DNA of 64,000 bases. It comes from Nitrospirota bacterium (GTDB lineage Bacteria; JACPQY01). The notes below the pieces were generated by a model. That model was given only the letters and a program-made list of their open reading frames with translations. It had not been told where the DNA came from and did not search any database. Of the stretch, positions 28,101 through 34,409 are shown one piece after another (position 1 is the stretch's first letter; each line of letters begins with the position of its first letter). The stretch is from assembly GCA_016180645.1 (NCBI GenBank), contig JACPAV010000007.1, forward strand, positions 1 to 64,000, read 5' to 3'. Made by a program: the position numbers and the translations under genes.

Positions 28101-30210
28101 GCGGGGTCACGATAACCTGATCGCTCAGCCGTCCTTCCGTTCCGTCGGAATTCGAAGCGGAAACCCTCAAGTAGTAGGTGGTCGCATTGATCAGTTTCGT
28201 GAGTGTGGCCGAGGTGGACGCCGCCGCGATGGGGGACGGGCCTTCACCGGCGCCCGTGCCGGCATATTTGGCCGGATCATTCGTGCCACTGGCCGTGCTG
28301 TAGTACACCTTGTACTGGACCGCTCCCGGGATGCTGAGCCATTTGAGGGAGGCTGCGGCCGTGGAGCCGGCGACGGTGAGCGCGGGGCGATCGGGCGGGG
28401 AGAGCCGGGTTTTCACCGAGGTGAGATCGCTCTCCGAGCCGGTGTCGATCACGGCTGTCATGGCGATCTTGAGGGTAACGTTGGGTGCGAGCCCGGTGAC
28501 CGTGACTTTGCACGGCGTGGTCGCGCAGGCGGCGGCGTTGTTTTCGGTTTTCAGCGGAATTCCGAGGACGGACTCCGCCGCGGTTGGGAACGCCGCGAGA
28601 GGACCGGTCGGCCCCACGCCCGCGGGAGGCGTTGAAGTCGCAAAGAAACGATAGCCGGTCGCCTTGTCCACTTTATCGAACGTAAAGGTGACGGCGAGGG
28701 AATCGCTGGGCAGGTCTACGCCCAGGGTGTCCACGACGTTCGGCGGCACGGCGAGCGGCGTGGAGGAGACTTCCTTGGAATAGGCGCTCTGAGCGAGATT
28801 GTTCTGCGCGCGGACACTGAAGAAATATTCTTTGCCGTTGTCGAGTCCCGTCACCACCGCCGTGGTGTCCTTCGTGATGAGCGGACCGGGATCGTCCTTT
28901 TCTCCGCAGGAGAGATCGTAGCAACTGTCGTCGGTCTTTCGCGCGGCCGTTCCGTAGAAAACGGCATAGCGAGTTTCATAGGCGGCGGCGAGCGCGCTGC
29001 CCGGCTCGACGCCTTCCGGCAGTTCCGGCGTGATCAGCACGGGGTCCCAACTGATTTCGACGCGCCCGGTGCGGCCTTTGGCCTTCACATTTTGGGGGGT
29101 GGGATAGGGCACAGCCACCGGCCGTTCATCGCCGTAGTTGCTTTCCGAGTTGGTCGATCGGTTGGACGCTCGAACGGTGACGTAGTATTTCGTGCCCTTC
29201 CGAACACCGGCCAGCCGGAGTTCGATTTTGCCCCCGACCGTGGCGGTTGAGGGCGTGAGAGGGGAAATTTTGTCTCCGATCCGTCCGTTGTAAGGCGGTC
29301 CCGGCCCGTCCACGTCGAAGTACACTTTGTAATCCGTAGCCCGCTCGACGGGATCGAACGTGAGGATCATGGTGGCGTCTTCGATCTTGGCCTCAGGAAG
29401 GGTGGGTTGCCGGATCGTCGTGGCCGAAGAAACATCCGAGTACAGGCTCGCTTCGTTGTCGCTCAGCGCGATGAATTTGAACTGGTACTCGGTGTCGTCC
29501 GTCCATTCGAAAGTCGTCGTTCCGGCTTCGCAGTCGTCCCCCCCGGGCGGCAGGGAAACGGCGGTCTTGCGTGTCAAGCAGACGGCCTCAAACGACTCGG
29601 AGGACGATTCCTTGGCGCAGACCCAATAACGAGCGGCGGTGGGGATGGTATTCCAGGCCAGCTCCGCGGATTTCGTGCGGCCGGTGACGCAGGCCTTGCT
29701 GTCATTTTGTTCGCAGCGGGACCACGTGGGTGTGACGCCCGTCATCGTGGGTTGGAGCTGGACCACGCCGACGTCCGTCACGCCGCCGGCGTTGATGGTG
29801 GTTCGTTTTCCTCCAAGGTAGAGGGGCTCATTTCCCGCTCGCGCTCGGATCACGACATCCACTTCGCCGCCCGGCGCCGTGATGACGGCCGAGGCCTTGC
29901 GGTCGTCGAAGCGGAACGATTGGCGGAAGATGGCTTTGGCAGCCAGCGGATCATCGGGGGGGGCGTTGCAGTCCACCTTCTGATTTTCCGGTGCTCGCTG
30001 CGGACTCGGTTCGAAGATCAGGACATCGAGCGTGTCCGGCTTGGCGGCGGCGGCCTGTTCGCGAATCTCGATCCGGAAGGACAGCTCGGTGTTGCCCCCG
30101 TCGGACTTCCCGCCGAAGCAGCTCGCAAACGTGATGAGTGAGGAGTGAAGAGTGATGAGAAGGAGGCGGCGAAGAGGTTCGGCGATCGGCCCTTCTTTCA
30201 CTTCACTCAT
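16111..30210 (-). CDS. Giant (4,699-residue) repeat lipoprotein: Fn3 array, two Ig-like arrays, FG-GAP propeller
   Basis: One uninterrupted frame of 14.1 kb. Residues 1-31 form a lipoprotein signal (core LLLITLHSSLITFASC, lipidated Cys31). Residues about 270-1985 are roughly 15-18 fibronectin type III-like modules (units such as ATGYRIYYDTNSG, then YYLAVSA). About 2150-2940 are seven repeats of about 115 residues with GWCLSETQ and KTVYVWVRDAAGNV. About 3070-3920 are eight repeats of about 106 residues starting APDLDAASDSG and ending ITARSVDLAGN. About 4266-4699 form an FG-GAP/VCBS propeller (NLDADSNLELVVG) ending in WPTFQKNAARTGN. The modules occur in surface adhesins and fibres. The start is 23 nt after the FecR-domain gene, so the two are one operon. 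No clear Shine-Dalgarno precedes the ATG. Several modules are nearly identical in amino-acid motif, so assembly should be checked. Confidence 0.9.
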   Translation of the reverse strand: MSEVKEGPIAEPLRRLLLITLHSSLITFASCFGGKSDGGNTELSFRIEIREQAAAAKPDTLDVLIFEPSPQRAPENQKVDCNAPPDDPLAAKAIFRQSFRFDDRKASAVITAPGGEVDVVIRARAGNEPLYLGGKRTTINAGGVTDVGVVQLQPTMTGVTPTWSRCEQNDSKACVTGRTKSAELAWNTIPTAARYWVCAKESSSESFEAVCLTRKTAVSLPPGGDDCEAGTTTFEWTDDTEYQFKFIALSDNEASLYSDVSSATTIRQPTLPEAKIEDATMILTFDPVERATDYKVYFDVDGPGPPYNGRIGDKISPLTPSTATVGGKIELRLAGVRKGTKYYVTVRASNRSTNSESNYGDERPVAVPYPTPQNVKAKGRTGRVEISWDPVLITPELPEGVEPGSALAAAYETRYAVFYGTAARKTDDSCYDLSCGEKDDPGPLITKDTTAVVTGLDNGKEYFFSVRAQNNLAQSAYSKEVSSTPLAVPPNVVDTLGVDLPSDSLAVTFTFDKVDKATGYRFFATSTPPAGVGPTGPLAAFPTAAESVLGIPLKTENNAAACATTPCKVTVTGLAPNVTLKIAMTAVIDTGSESDLTSVKTRLSPPDRPALTVAGSTAAASLKWLSIPGAVQYKVYYSTASGTNDPAKYAGTGAGEGPSPIAAASTSATLTKLINATTYYLRVSASNSDGTEGRLSDQVIVTPLAAPTGFGLLSLSNALGPAHLTGQGPVKWDAVDKADCYKIQYGTSSGVYTSCLLAMETSTSSCPADAGCGTPVTATCPAAIAGTSRCATLPSLANSSAYYAVVSALRSGTDARTDSSLSSQITVLPIDKPANFIAKGRTGRVELSWNAVTGATGGYEIRWNNVSLAEDHLAKPVSNVVTTSCASMTLCAVAGTPGCGTTAAGVCPETRAIPVGASFPSNGQTAYFSTVAVNGSGRSNQTNDAATPLAKPVMASYVDKHEKDIEAARLVFEWQRGVCPLAICPSYGSCASGEACPTYKVGYDTASRAGTLKISDYKGTGATEGASTLVNTSCINNGINERCALSGLPSNSSYYLAAAAVTTAGDESDPMDEIGLTTLLPRVANFAVTLGTGKAVMTWDPVTGADSYQVFVDAEDADGCPPDVPKKVITSTSTSYTATKDGSGIDLVNGTRYCFGIVAVKGAPPLPASPPAPAGADDPCELTPDPGANSTVNNCGDPFLPNREGIPIAVPTGVVDPTFVGAGAGSTAKLTASTLTFQFNTDWTTTNSNGVDKIKIYYDTDSAGAPYTGIGAAEGTSPIVREPVAAGCVSGAPTLCTFTLSGLQADKTYYYAVSAANTINDSYAIVPGPPGSDDAESGESDLATNSGSARTLIATPTNLKVTTATSQATLTWNALTGLSGLSYRVYYRRETAAACTAVTRDNAGAWTTNYNADADACNGISGGVTTASSNITLTCLKNGDQLAVGESYCFSAVAEAGGNHSDFADLNGSSPPTVNAIPLSTPLCFSATANGTQVQLTWCSVKDATGYRIYYDTNSGTPYTGTQFQEGASPHVITSGSTTTQTFNLPSGSTPTTFYLAISAMKDDGDCLTGGSGCALENGEGESALSPEKTTTSGLDTPTGFAVTGETGASVIDGVVNTKVDWNAVTGATCYRVFYDTDTAGAPYVQTTGEGGVAATCEAVSATCESLAAAAGDPCAAGASTAGGLGPIPSTKTDLTLTGLTSGVQYHFSVKAFATSTESPYASNQSLIPLARPTLTITPMLVGDVVSGKTCSNPTNAPQRIACFLVNWSTVTGASQYTLYYDFDGSVPMDGTDVPPNSVGGITGDGCDALSGTCDAPIQNVPSSALPIIIRGVNIDKVFYFAVQAVQSGVAGNVGDYSVITSATTPFPAPTVLNTSTILGNANGGTETQIVVRWSPPDVGGTATNPATYEIHYKPTAFVGGEPPYNVAPSPKTGISGTAISAVVDGPPILPPNSLYYVAMRSVGATGPSSKYYPPSSGGPPTAPPGYFFDGKKPVIEPPGIVHSKSNDNFTSTPCALVLPQTSLYYKAGDQLTLTVMVTDDMTLLGVDGYVTVDLSPIVTAGGTVVLNRVCYVDLDTAIYEGSTTLPAAGAMTADGNKLLTVTACDQATPAVGRGAAANDCTNQAGVKGNSNTATMADTDPERIRIDNTPPADPTAASLADPPASSFTGQVTTTYTNTATVDVSITGGSDANGIAGWCLRETAGAPPESTCTGQCIPTFSNWTTSALPPGASGCTLTGADGLKSVYVWLKDNAGNVSAGTACPGATCAQITLDSTAPAGGGTGLTVDITDRTTSSQVLSDERSVSVSIAGAADAASGVSGYCLTENAGIPTAGSCLAASGPVDGTGWNLAAPTPQSDGVNVLTAGDVLKTARLWLRDGAGNVSTAAATDTITLDTGPPNDPIAITFTDPESGSTTVTNNCAVGPCPNTSLTLAFTDTPDVVKWCVTDDPAIATAATCPSGAWVALKPTTYTLPTSTEGARTVYVWVQDAAGQINTTQSSGSITLDRTAPPNASLALADPTPTTATYTNDNPVSATITGESGDVVRWCLTENAAAASETTCPSGTWATPEPTTFSLSVGDCAVPNCKTVYAWFKDSAGNVSAAAGSASITLDATAPGTPILSLADPTTFTGQGATTNANPVNTSITATDNLAVDRWCVSETQAAQPTAATCNGGTGWTTPAPATFSLTAGNGLKTVYLWVRDAAGNVNALPAVSFAITLDQAVPGNPALDASDPSKFAAQVDTYTNTNPVTASVTGDTDAESGISGWCLSETQSTQPAATNACFVGIEPTTFTLSGGDAAKTIYVWVRDGAGNVNVGTVSDAITLDLTAPTSGMTLTVADPSPAAGQNAATYSNSNPINATIAGESDATSGISGWCLSDTQTTQPTSSSCTGGTTWTTPEPTSVSMSGTGSPPASVTMYVWTRDGAGNVNASAVTAGAITFDTEVPAPSLTAPAASGADNATITTAFNIPENAISGTVKITFTRTAGPADIFSPHIITFNATFESAGAKSCAPNLVGGDLSSSACGVTGVSSDPNDTLIDGTTYTVRLAMTDLAGNAGLLDNTLWVYDTSPPGTPISAPDLDPASDSGTFNTDDITNITTPTFLGSGAPANTSVRIYWNGTYGNCAVTSDIGGNYSGCTISPALAGGAAVVYTITARSVDTAGNESPDSPALSITLDTVAPAPAPTAAPDLDAASDTGASSTDNITKTTTPTFSGSGAPPLEVVGVFVDGVKKCSVTALGGGTYSGCALAPALADGTYTITARSVDLAGNSSTDSPAMSPNLVIDTTAPAAGPTAAPDLDAASDSGKSATDNTTSDNTPTLSGSGADTNAYVTLYATGSPICTVTTDGTGLYSACTAAPALGDAAYTVTARNVDLAGNISPDSVLSLSLTIDTLAPAAPASAPDMTAASDSGTSSSDDYTNLTTPTFQNLTGSAVPNGQVRLYTAGPLTLRCTVDTNGAGDYSACTSSVLGEATYSFTARSVDLAGNEGTDSATLSVTIDTTALAVPTGAPDLDAASDSGTSSIDNITNITTPGFSGTGAPFNEKVRLYLNAAQVCETTAGGAGAWSCTSSALTENSYSAAARSVDLAGNESADSPTLNPIQIDTTGPAAPGTPDLQAASDSGKSSADNITTDTTPTFGGTGPINTIVRVYVGGSVRCTDTTDGFGAYSACTPGVAIAEATYNDVVARTRDAAGNESAASAALSPDLVIDTTAPAAPASAPDLMAASDSGSSSTDNITNDTTPSFENLTASAAPPPGQVRIYTTGPDTLRCTVDTTGLGDYTNCTSTALGEATHTVIARSVDAAGNEGPDSPSLNVTIDTTAPVAPAAPDLDPGSDSGSSTTDNITNATTPLFNGTGPATTTIRLYIGGTQRCSVTSGGGGAWSCTSSALGPASYANVVARSADTAGNESADSAAMAPDLVIDTTNPTCPAPTIAENPDINQQAVSTTTVWYNNNSTDGSFIVTVGATDSGGMDNVTFLATVSAGAVDSATPYQQTYNWEDAVLGPASTFSAASTVTCNDKAGNSSTNSFSVIRDLAAPAGGSISYTNGDSSSTGPTITWGTGVDAGGPPVSGIGSCELQRSVAAIQADGTCAAPGAFNPLSTQGTCGSSFVDAVAGGSCYQYKIIVRDVVYNEVTYSSGNTMRVDTTAPVFANLVYTPVAATPLAKCDVIQIDFTIQGEGIRCAQTAFACGAPSPSVTVDGNAASCLAACSDDAGNNEMDLSYSYTIAGTETTQPNRPIVITASDPAGNSASYSSPPSVEIVFGREGPCPGGNQWPRSTAPAADVSNAPLVMNLDTGADSCNSTSVICEIIAASAEGAGTNLYTLTNTDTDVFGPTALGGSVTAGSAAGGNLATGDAQGEFAIAASDGNLHFFEHNTASATPTIALAGVGANSTPAVGNIDGDGAVEVVVHGTSAGDMVVYAVEFGTGATQWSRTFAGISGTNAAPAIADVGGSAGNEVIVGTGNGQIRILTGATGLDSSVCGGNADVDGGSSAALNNSPVVANVDADGALEIIVASNDGKIHILDTASCAVTTRTIAGAPSITASVAVANVLGASPPLEIIVATQAGEVYILDGSTGSNASGASNWPVTGLGVLTASPMLADVDNDGTQEVVIARPNGQITAREVANGNTEADGWPIVAGTAALSSPTLANLDADSNLELVVGSADDKIYVFEITVAGSGTASHSWPTFQKNAARTGN
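30131..30160. repeat. GTGAAGAGTGATG-type heptad array, coding copy in the giant gene
   Basis: On the minus strand this encodes the hydrophobic core LITLHSSLIT of the signal peptide. The plus-strand words are GTGATGAGTGAGGAGTGAAG and AGTGATGAG. It is nearly identical to the array at 7726-7757. Confidence 0.7.
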
Positions 30211-30227
30211 TACACTTCACGCATCAC
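30197..30227. repeat. GTGAAGAGTGATG-type heptad array around the giant-gene start codon
   Basis: The inverted partner of 30131-30160, TTCACTTCACTCATTACACT followed by TCACGCATCAC. It contains the giant-gene ATG (30208-30210) and the codons for SEVKE. The TraV-like gene has the same paired-array arrangement around its 5' end. Confidence 0.7.
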
Positions 30228-30233
30228 GCCCGG

Positions 30234-31070
30234 TTACCATCGGATCTCCAGCGTCCCTTTCGTGGGGTCCTGCTTGGCTTGGGGGACGGCCCCCGGAGCC
30301 TGCGGTGGGTCCACGAGACTGTCGAGCAGGGCCTGGCGCGCAATCGAGGAACCTGTGGCCAGGGGGCTCGGCAAGCTCAGAGGGCTCATCGCCGGAGTGA
30401 TGTCCGGACTGAACTTCACTTCGGTCTGTTCCCGCATGGTTCCGAGAGTTTGATCGGACGGCACGTGGCCCGGAGCCGGGGGTTGCCCCTCCCGAACCTC
30501 CGACTGTTCCATCGTGCCGAGCGTCACCGTTCCCGGAGCGGACGGATCGTTGTTGGTCACCGTCACGCGACCTTCGATGACGAGAACCTGCGTTTCGCCC
30601 GTATCCGGATCGACGCTGACGATGAGGTGAGTGCCGCGGACGCCGATGGTGGCCGTGGCGGTTTTCACCTCGAATCGATTTCCATAAGCTTTGAGTTTTG
30701 TGATGATCGCCCGGAGCGTGCCGCCGATGAGATTGAGCACCGCCGAACGCGAGCCGCGCGCGGCGTCGTAGTCAAACGCTCCGAAGTCGAGCGTGGCGTT
30801 GGAGCCGAGGAGAAGGATCGATTCATCCTTCATCACGATTCTGATTTTTCCGGCGGGACCGGTGCGCACGCGATCGCCTGCGCGAATGATATCGCCCTGC
30901 CGGATGGTGCGCGCCTCCCCGCCGCCACCCAGTTCGACTGTGGCTTCGCCCTCGATGGCCACCACGGTTCCGATGGCGCTCGATTGGGCCTGGGCGGCGA
31001 GCGGAAATCCCATCGCAATAAGACAGAAAGCGAAGAGACCGGTAACTTTGAGCAGAACTTGACCTTTCAT
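30234..31070 (-). CDS. FecR-domain exported protein
   Basis: A 278-residue protein. The ATG at 31070 has GGAGG at ideal spacing. The signal peptide is LLKVTGLFAFCLIAMGFPLAAQAQ. Residues 30-165 form a FecR domain: GTVVAIEGEATVELGGGGEA, DIIRAGDRVRTGPAGKIRIV, GGTLRAIITK and TPTATIGVRG-type (here TATATIGVRGTHLIV). The C-terminal 100 residues are Pro-rich and low in structure. Stand-alone periplasmic FecR proteins usually bind peptidoglycan or sense envelope signals; the iron-sensing role of E. coli FecR is not implied. It precedes the giant lipoprotein by 23 nt and may anchor or control it. The 224-bp upstream region (31071-31294) is A+T-rich near 31130-31150 and probably holds the operon promoter. 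Confidence 0.85.
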   Translation of the reverse strand: MKGQVLLKVTGLFAFCLIAMGFPLAAQAQSSAIGTVVAIEGEATVELGGGGEARTIRQGDIIRAGDRVRTGPAGKIRIVMKDESILLLGSNATLDFGAFDYDAARGSRSAVLNLIGGTLRAIITKLKAYGNRFEVKTATATIGVRGTHLIVSVDPDTGETQVLVIEGRVTVTNNDPSAPGTVTLGTMEQSEVREGQPPAPGHVPSDQTLGTMREQTEVKFSPDITPAMSPLSLPSPLATGSSIARQALLDSLVDPPQAPGAVPQAKQDPTKGTLEIRW

Positions 31071-31294
31071 ATCTCCTCCCTTACCTTGGCAATTAACGTG
31101 CCACGCGATTGCGGATCGCACGTAAACATAAATATATTAAACATATTACAGCAATCGCCATGTGATGCGCGACACGCCGCCGATCCGATTGGGGCCTGCG
31201 AAGCTCCGTCACTACATTTTGGGTAACTTTTTTTACACCGGGGCTGAGAAGGCAATTTGGAAGTTGAATCAAGTTGTTAAGATCGTGATGGGAA

Positions 31295-31798
31295 TCACAT
31301 CCCGCCTGCGGCTTGGACGGGAGGCACCAGGAATAGTTCGGCTCCCGGTTTCAGCCAGTCTTTCTGGTCGAAAGTGACGGAACGATCGACCATCACTTCG
31401 CCGTTTGGACCGAGAGTGGTTCGGAAGCGTATGACGGAAGGTCTTCCGGATGCGATGGCCCGACCCTCCGCGTCATAGGTTGCGGAAGGATCGCAGGGAC
31501 ACGCAAGGACTTGATCGGTGGGTTTCCACTCCAACCGGCATGCCGGGGATGTGGCGGGTGCGAATCCGGGGGGGGGGCATGCAGGATCCAAGGAGAAGAC
31601 CCGCCCCGTTTTTTTCACGACGAGGACCGGATGGTCTTTCGGTCCGCGCAGCACCGGTGTGTTCTCCGCGAAGGAATCCGGGAAGCCTACGACAAATCGG
31701 GGAGAGGGCGGGATGAATCGGAGGGACAGGAAGCCGATGGTGAGGATAACGGCGACAGCGACGGCAGACACTACGCTGGCGCGCCCGTTTGTGTTCAC
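31295..31798 (-). CDS. Membrane-anchored Rieske-fold protein lacking the histidine ligands
   Basis: A 167-residue protein with an N-terminal membrane helix (VVSAVAVAVILTIGFLSL). The second half resembles the cytochrome bc1-type Rieske domain. ACPPPGFAP...CRLEWKP stands where CTHLGC is expected, and VLACPCDPSATYDAEGRAIA aligns with the CPCHGS-x-YD-x-x-GR-x-x box. The His of box II is Asp103, and box I has no His. Four cysteines remain (C74, C87, C100, C102), so a classic Rieske [2Fe-2S] cluster is unlikely. The GTG at 31798 gives a normal anchor; the start is uncertain. It diverges from radA, 36 bp away, and lies upstream of fecR on the same strand. Confidence 0.6.
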   Translation of the reverse strand: MNTNGRASVVSAVAVAVILTIGFLSLRFIPPSPRFVVGFPDSFAENTPVLRGPKDHPVLVVKKTGRVFSLDPACPPPGFAPATSPACRLEWKPTDQVLACPCDPSATYDAEGRAIASGRPSVIRFRTTLGPNGEVMVDRSVTFDQKDWLKPGAELFLVPPVQAAGGM

Positions 31799-31834
31799 GA
31801 GATTGATTTTATACAGTCCGAGCGGGTTCGCAAC

Positions 31835-33190
31835 GTGAAGACGAAGACCGTGTTCATCTGCCAGTCGTGCGGGGGCCAGGCTCCGAGGTGGACGGGACAA
31901 TGTCGCTCTTGCGGCCAGTGGAACACGCTTGTTGAGGAGATAGGCGAGAGGCGGGAGGCGAGAGGCGGAAGGGAGAAGGCGGGTTCGATCCGGCCCGTGC
32001 GGCTGGATGAAGTCAAACTCAGCGAGACGCCGCGAATGGCCACGGAGCTGGCCGAATTCGACCGAGTGCTTGGGGGGGGGATGGTGCCGGCTTCGGCGGT
32101 TCTCATCGGGGGCGAGCCGGGGATCGGGAAATCCACGCTGCTCCTGCAACTCGTGCACTGCGCCGGAAAAAACGGCAGACCCGCTTTGTACATCACCGGG
32201 GAAGAATCTTTGGAACAGATCAAGCTGCGAGGGGATCGCGTCGGAGTGACGGGGTCCACTGCCCTGTTTCTTTCAACCACGGCCGTGGAGGATGTGATCG
32301 AGGCCATTGCGCAGACGAAACCGGGCGTGGTGGTGGTGGATTCCATCCAGGTCCTCCGTCACCCCGAGTTGGAATCCGCGGCGGGGACGGTCGGCCAGAT
32401 TCGGGAAGTTTCCAATCTCCTGATCGAGCAGGCCAAGACGCGGGGGTTTGTTCTTTTTCTGGTGGGCCACGTGACGAAGGAGGGGGCCATCGCTGGGCCG
32501 AAGATCCTCGAACACATGGTGGACACCGTGTTATATTTTGAAGGGGAGCGGAACGGTCCGTACAGGCTGCTCCGTTCGGTCAAGAACCGGTTCGGCCCGA
32601 CGCATGAGATCGCGTTGTTTGAAATGCAGGCGGAAGGTCTGAAGGAGGTGAAGGAGCCATCCGCGTTTTTCCTCTCCCAGCGGTCGGTCGGTTCGCCGGG
32701 CAGCGTGGTCACGGTGACGATGAAAGGAACGCGGCCGCTCCTCGTGGAAGTCCAGGCGCTGACGAGTCCGGCGGGATACGGTTTTTCCCAGCGGACGTCG
32801 ATTGGAGTAGATCGCAATCGGACGTCGCTCCTGATTGCCGTCCTGGAGAAATTGGCTGGAATGTCCCTGGGGTCCAATGACATCTTTGTGAACGTGGCCG
32901 GGGGCGTGGAGATCGAGGAGCCGGCCGCCGACCTCGCGGTAGCCGTGGCCATCGGATCGAGTTTCAGGAACAAGGCGCTCGCGGCGGAGACGGCGGTGTG
33001 CGGGGAGCTGGGGTTGGCCGGAGAGGTGCGAACCGTGAGCCACTTGGAATCGAGAATCAGGGAGGCGGCCAGGCTCGGTTTCAAGAAGATGTTGGTTCCT
33101 CGATCGAAGGCCCTCCCTTCCGTGGCCGGTCTTGAAGTTCTGCCGGTGGCTCACGTGGATGAGGCCCTCGCCGAGGTCCTGGGGTCGTAG
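31835..33190 (+). CDS. radA: DNA repair protein RadA (Sms)
   Basis: A 451-residue protein. The GTG at 31835 gives VKTKTVFICQSCG and the normal length. The N-terminal zinc finger is CQSCGG...CRSCGQW. The RecA-like ATPase has Walker A GGEPGIGKSTLLLQ and Walker B VVVVDSIQ. The RadA-specific VKNRFGPTHEIALFEM (KNRFG) is present, followed by the Lon-protease-like C-terminal domain (LLIAVLEKLAGM, then EEPAADLAVAVAIGS). RadA is a branch-migration helicase acting in recombination repair. It is followed nine bases later by a small membrane-protein gene and diverges from the Rieske-like gene. Confidence 0.95.
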   Translation: MKTKTVFICQSCGGQAPRWTGQCRSCGQWNTLVEEIGERREARGGREKAGSIRPVRLDEVKLSETPRMATELAEFDRVLGGGMVPASAVLIGGEPGIGKSTLLLQLVHCAGKNGRPALYITGEESLEQIKLRGDRVGVTGSTALFLSTTAVEDVIEAIAQTKPGVVVVDSIQVLRHPELESAAGTVGQIREVSNLLIEQAKTRGFVLFLVGHVTKEGAIAGPKILEHMVDTVLYFEGERNGPYRLLRSVKNRFGPTHEIALFEMQAEGLKEVKEPSAFFLSQRSVGSPGSVVTVTMKGTRPLLVEVQALTSPAGYGFSQRTSIGVDRNRTSLLIAVLEKLAGMSLGSNDIFVNVAGGVEIEEPAADLAVAVAIGSSFRNKALAAETAVCGELGLAGEVRTVSHLESRIREAARLGFKKMLVPRSKALPSVAGLEVLPVAHVDEALAEVLGS

Positions 33191-33198
33191 TTTCCCGC

Positions 33199-33771
33199 TT
33201 GCGGCGGATCACCTTTTACGGCCTTCTCTTTCTCGTCTCCTACGGGCTGCTTCGAGTCGGTTGCATCGAGGGGGCGGTCAGTCCGGATCGGCTGGCGGTC
33301 CTCTATGCCGGAGTGTTGGTCCCTCTGGCTCTGGCGCTGACACTGGTCGTGGCCGTCTTGATTTTCGGGGGACTGGCGCTTGCGCGTCGCGTTTCCTGGC
33401 CCCACGTCCGGTGGTATTTCGTGGATGGCTGGCTGGCCTCCGCTCTCGTCCTGGCGCTTGTCCTCGCGCTCCTGACGATTCCCCTCCGGAACACGATGCA
33501 GCTCGGGTCTGTAGGGGTGGTGCGGCTCCTCGTGGATCGGGCGATTCCGAAGGGCGTTGCCGCCCCACAGCGAGAAGCGGCTTGGCGGGTTTTCGAGCGG
33601 TTCTGGACGGGGAGGTTTCTGCCGGCGGTTGCTTCGAAGAACACGCCGGATTGGGAGCGGGCGATGGAATTGCTGGATGATTTCCTGGTGGCGTTTGGCG
33701 ACGGCATTCAGCCGGGCGAATTGGAGCGATTGGAGCGGGAGGTGGAAGCGGTCCTCCCTCCGGCCCGTTAA
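33199..33771 (+). CDS. Small membrane protein of unknown function
   Basis: A 190-residue protein with three hydrophobic segments: about 5-22, 33-60 (VLVPLALALTLVVAVLIFGG) and 78-98 (SALVLALVLALLTIPL). A soluble acidic C-terminus follows (LDDFLVAFGDGIQPGELERL). The TTG start is eight bases after the radA stop with no clear ribosome-binding site, suggesting translational coupling to radA. It converges with the MBL hydrolase, overlapping it by four bases. I do not recognise the family. Confidence 0.5.
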   Translation: MRRITFYGLLFLVSYGLLRVGCIEGAVSPDRLAVLYAGVLVPLALALTLVVAVLIFGGLALARRVSWPHVRWYFVDGWLASALVLALVLALLTIPLRNTMQLGSVGVVRLLVDRAIPKGVAAPQREAAWRVFERFWTGRFLPAVASKNTPDWERAMELLDDFLVAFGDGIQPGELERLEREVEAVLPPAR

Positions 33772-34409
33772 GTCAGCTTCAGGAAATCGGACATTGTGGC
33801 GGAGGTGAGGTAAGGGTTTTCGCGTTTCTCATCCGCCAGGGTGGAGGTGGGCTTGTCCGCGTAGTGGTGGCCGGGCAGGAGGACGATTTGATCGGGAAGG
33901 TCCCGGAGCTTCTTCATGGTGTGATACATTTCTTCGTCGCTCCCTCCCGGAAGATCGGTCCGACCGCAATTCCGGATGAAGAGCGTATCCCCCGACACCA
34001 GCGAATTCCGCACCAGGAAGCACTGTGATCCCTTCGTATGGCCCGGGGTGTGCATGAAGGTGATTTCCAGCCGGCCCAAGGTGAGCGTTTCACCGCCTTC
34101 GGTTCGGCGCAGGTCGCCCGTCATGCCCTTTAGGAATCCCGCCTCGCTTTTGTGGACGTGAACGCGAGCGGCGCGGAGTTCGAGGAGCGGTTCCACGCCG
34201 TTCACGTGATCGAAATGGGCGTGGGTGACGAGGATGTGCTCGATTCGATACTCGGCCACTTCGGCGGCGCGGATGATTGCCTCGATGTCCCACGCGGGAT
34301 CGACGATGGCGGCGAGGTGGGTTTCCGGACAACCGATCAGGTAGACGAAATTCTGCATCGGCCCGAGCTCCAATTGCCGGATGAATACTTCGTCAGGCTT
34401 CGGCTTCAT
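33768..34409 (-). CDS. MBL-fold metallohydrolase, glyoxalase II / persulfide dioxygenase-like
   Basis: A 213-residue protein. The ATG at 34409 has GGAGA upstream and avoids a long overlap with recJ. The metal-binding signature THAHFDH is at about residue 58, followed by HTPGHTKGSQCF, SGDTLF and LLPGHHYAD, as in small YcbL/glyoxalase II-type hydrolases. The usual substrates are glutathione thioesters or related thiols; none can be assigned here. Its start lies within the last codons of recJ (17-base overlap), so it is in the secD-secF-recJ operon. Confidence 0.8.
   Translation of the reverse strand: MKPKPDEVFIRQLELGPMQNFVYLIGCPETHLAAIVDPAWDIEAIIRAAEVAEYRIEHILVTHAHFDHVNGVEPLLELRAARVHVHKSEAGFLKGMTGDLRRTEGGETLTLGRLEITFMHTPGHTKGSQCFLVRNSLVSGDTLFIRNCGRTDLPGGSDEEMYHTMKKLRDLPDQIVLLPGHHYADKPTSTLADEKRENPYLTSATMSDFLKLT

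Noticed and set aside
31511-31834. Longer RadA N-terminus
   Set aside because: This part lies antisense to the Rieske-like gene; the zinc finger starts at the GTG 31835 and gives normal RadA length.
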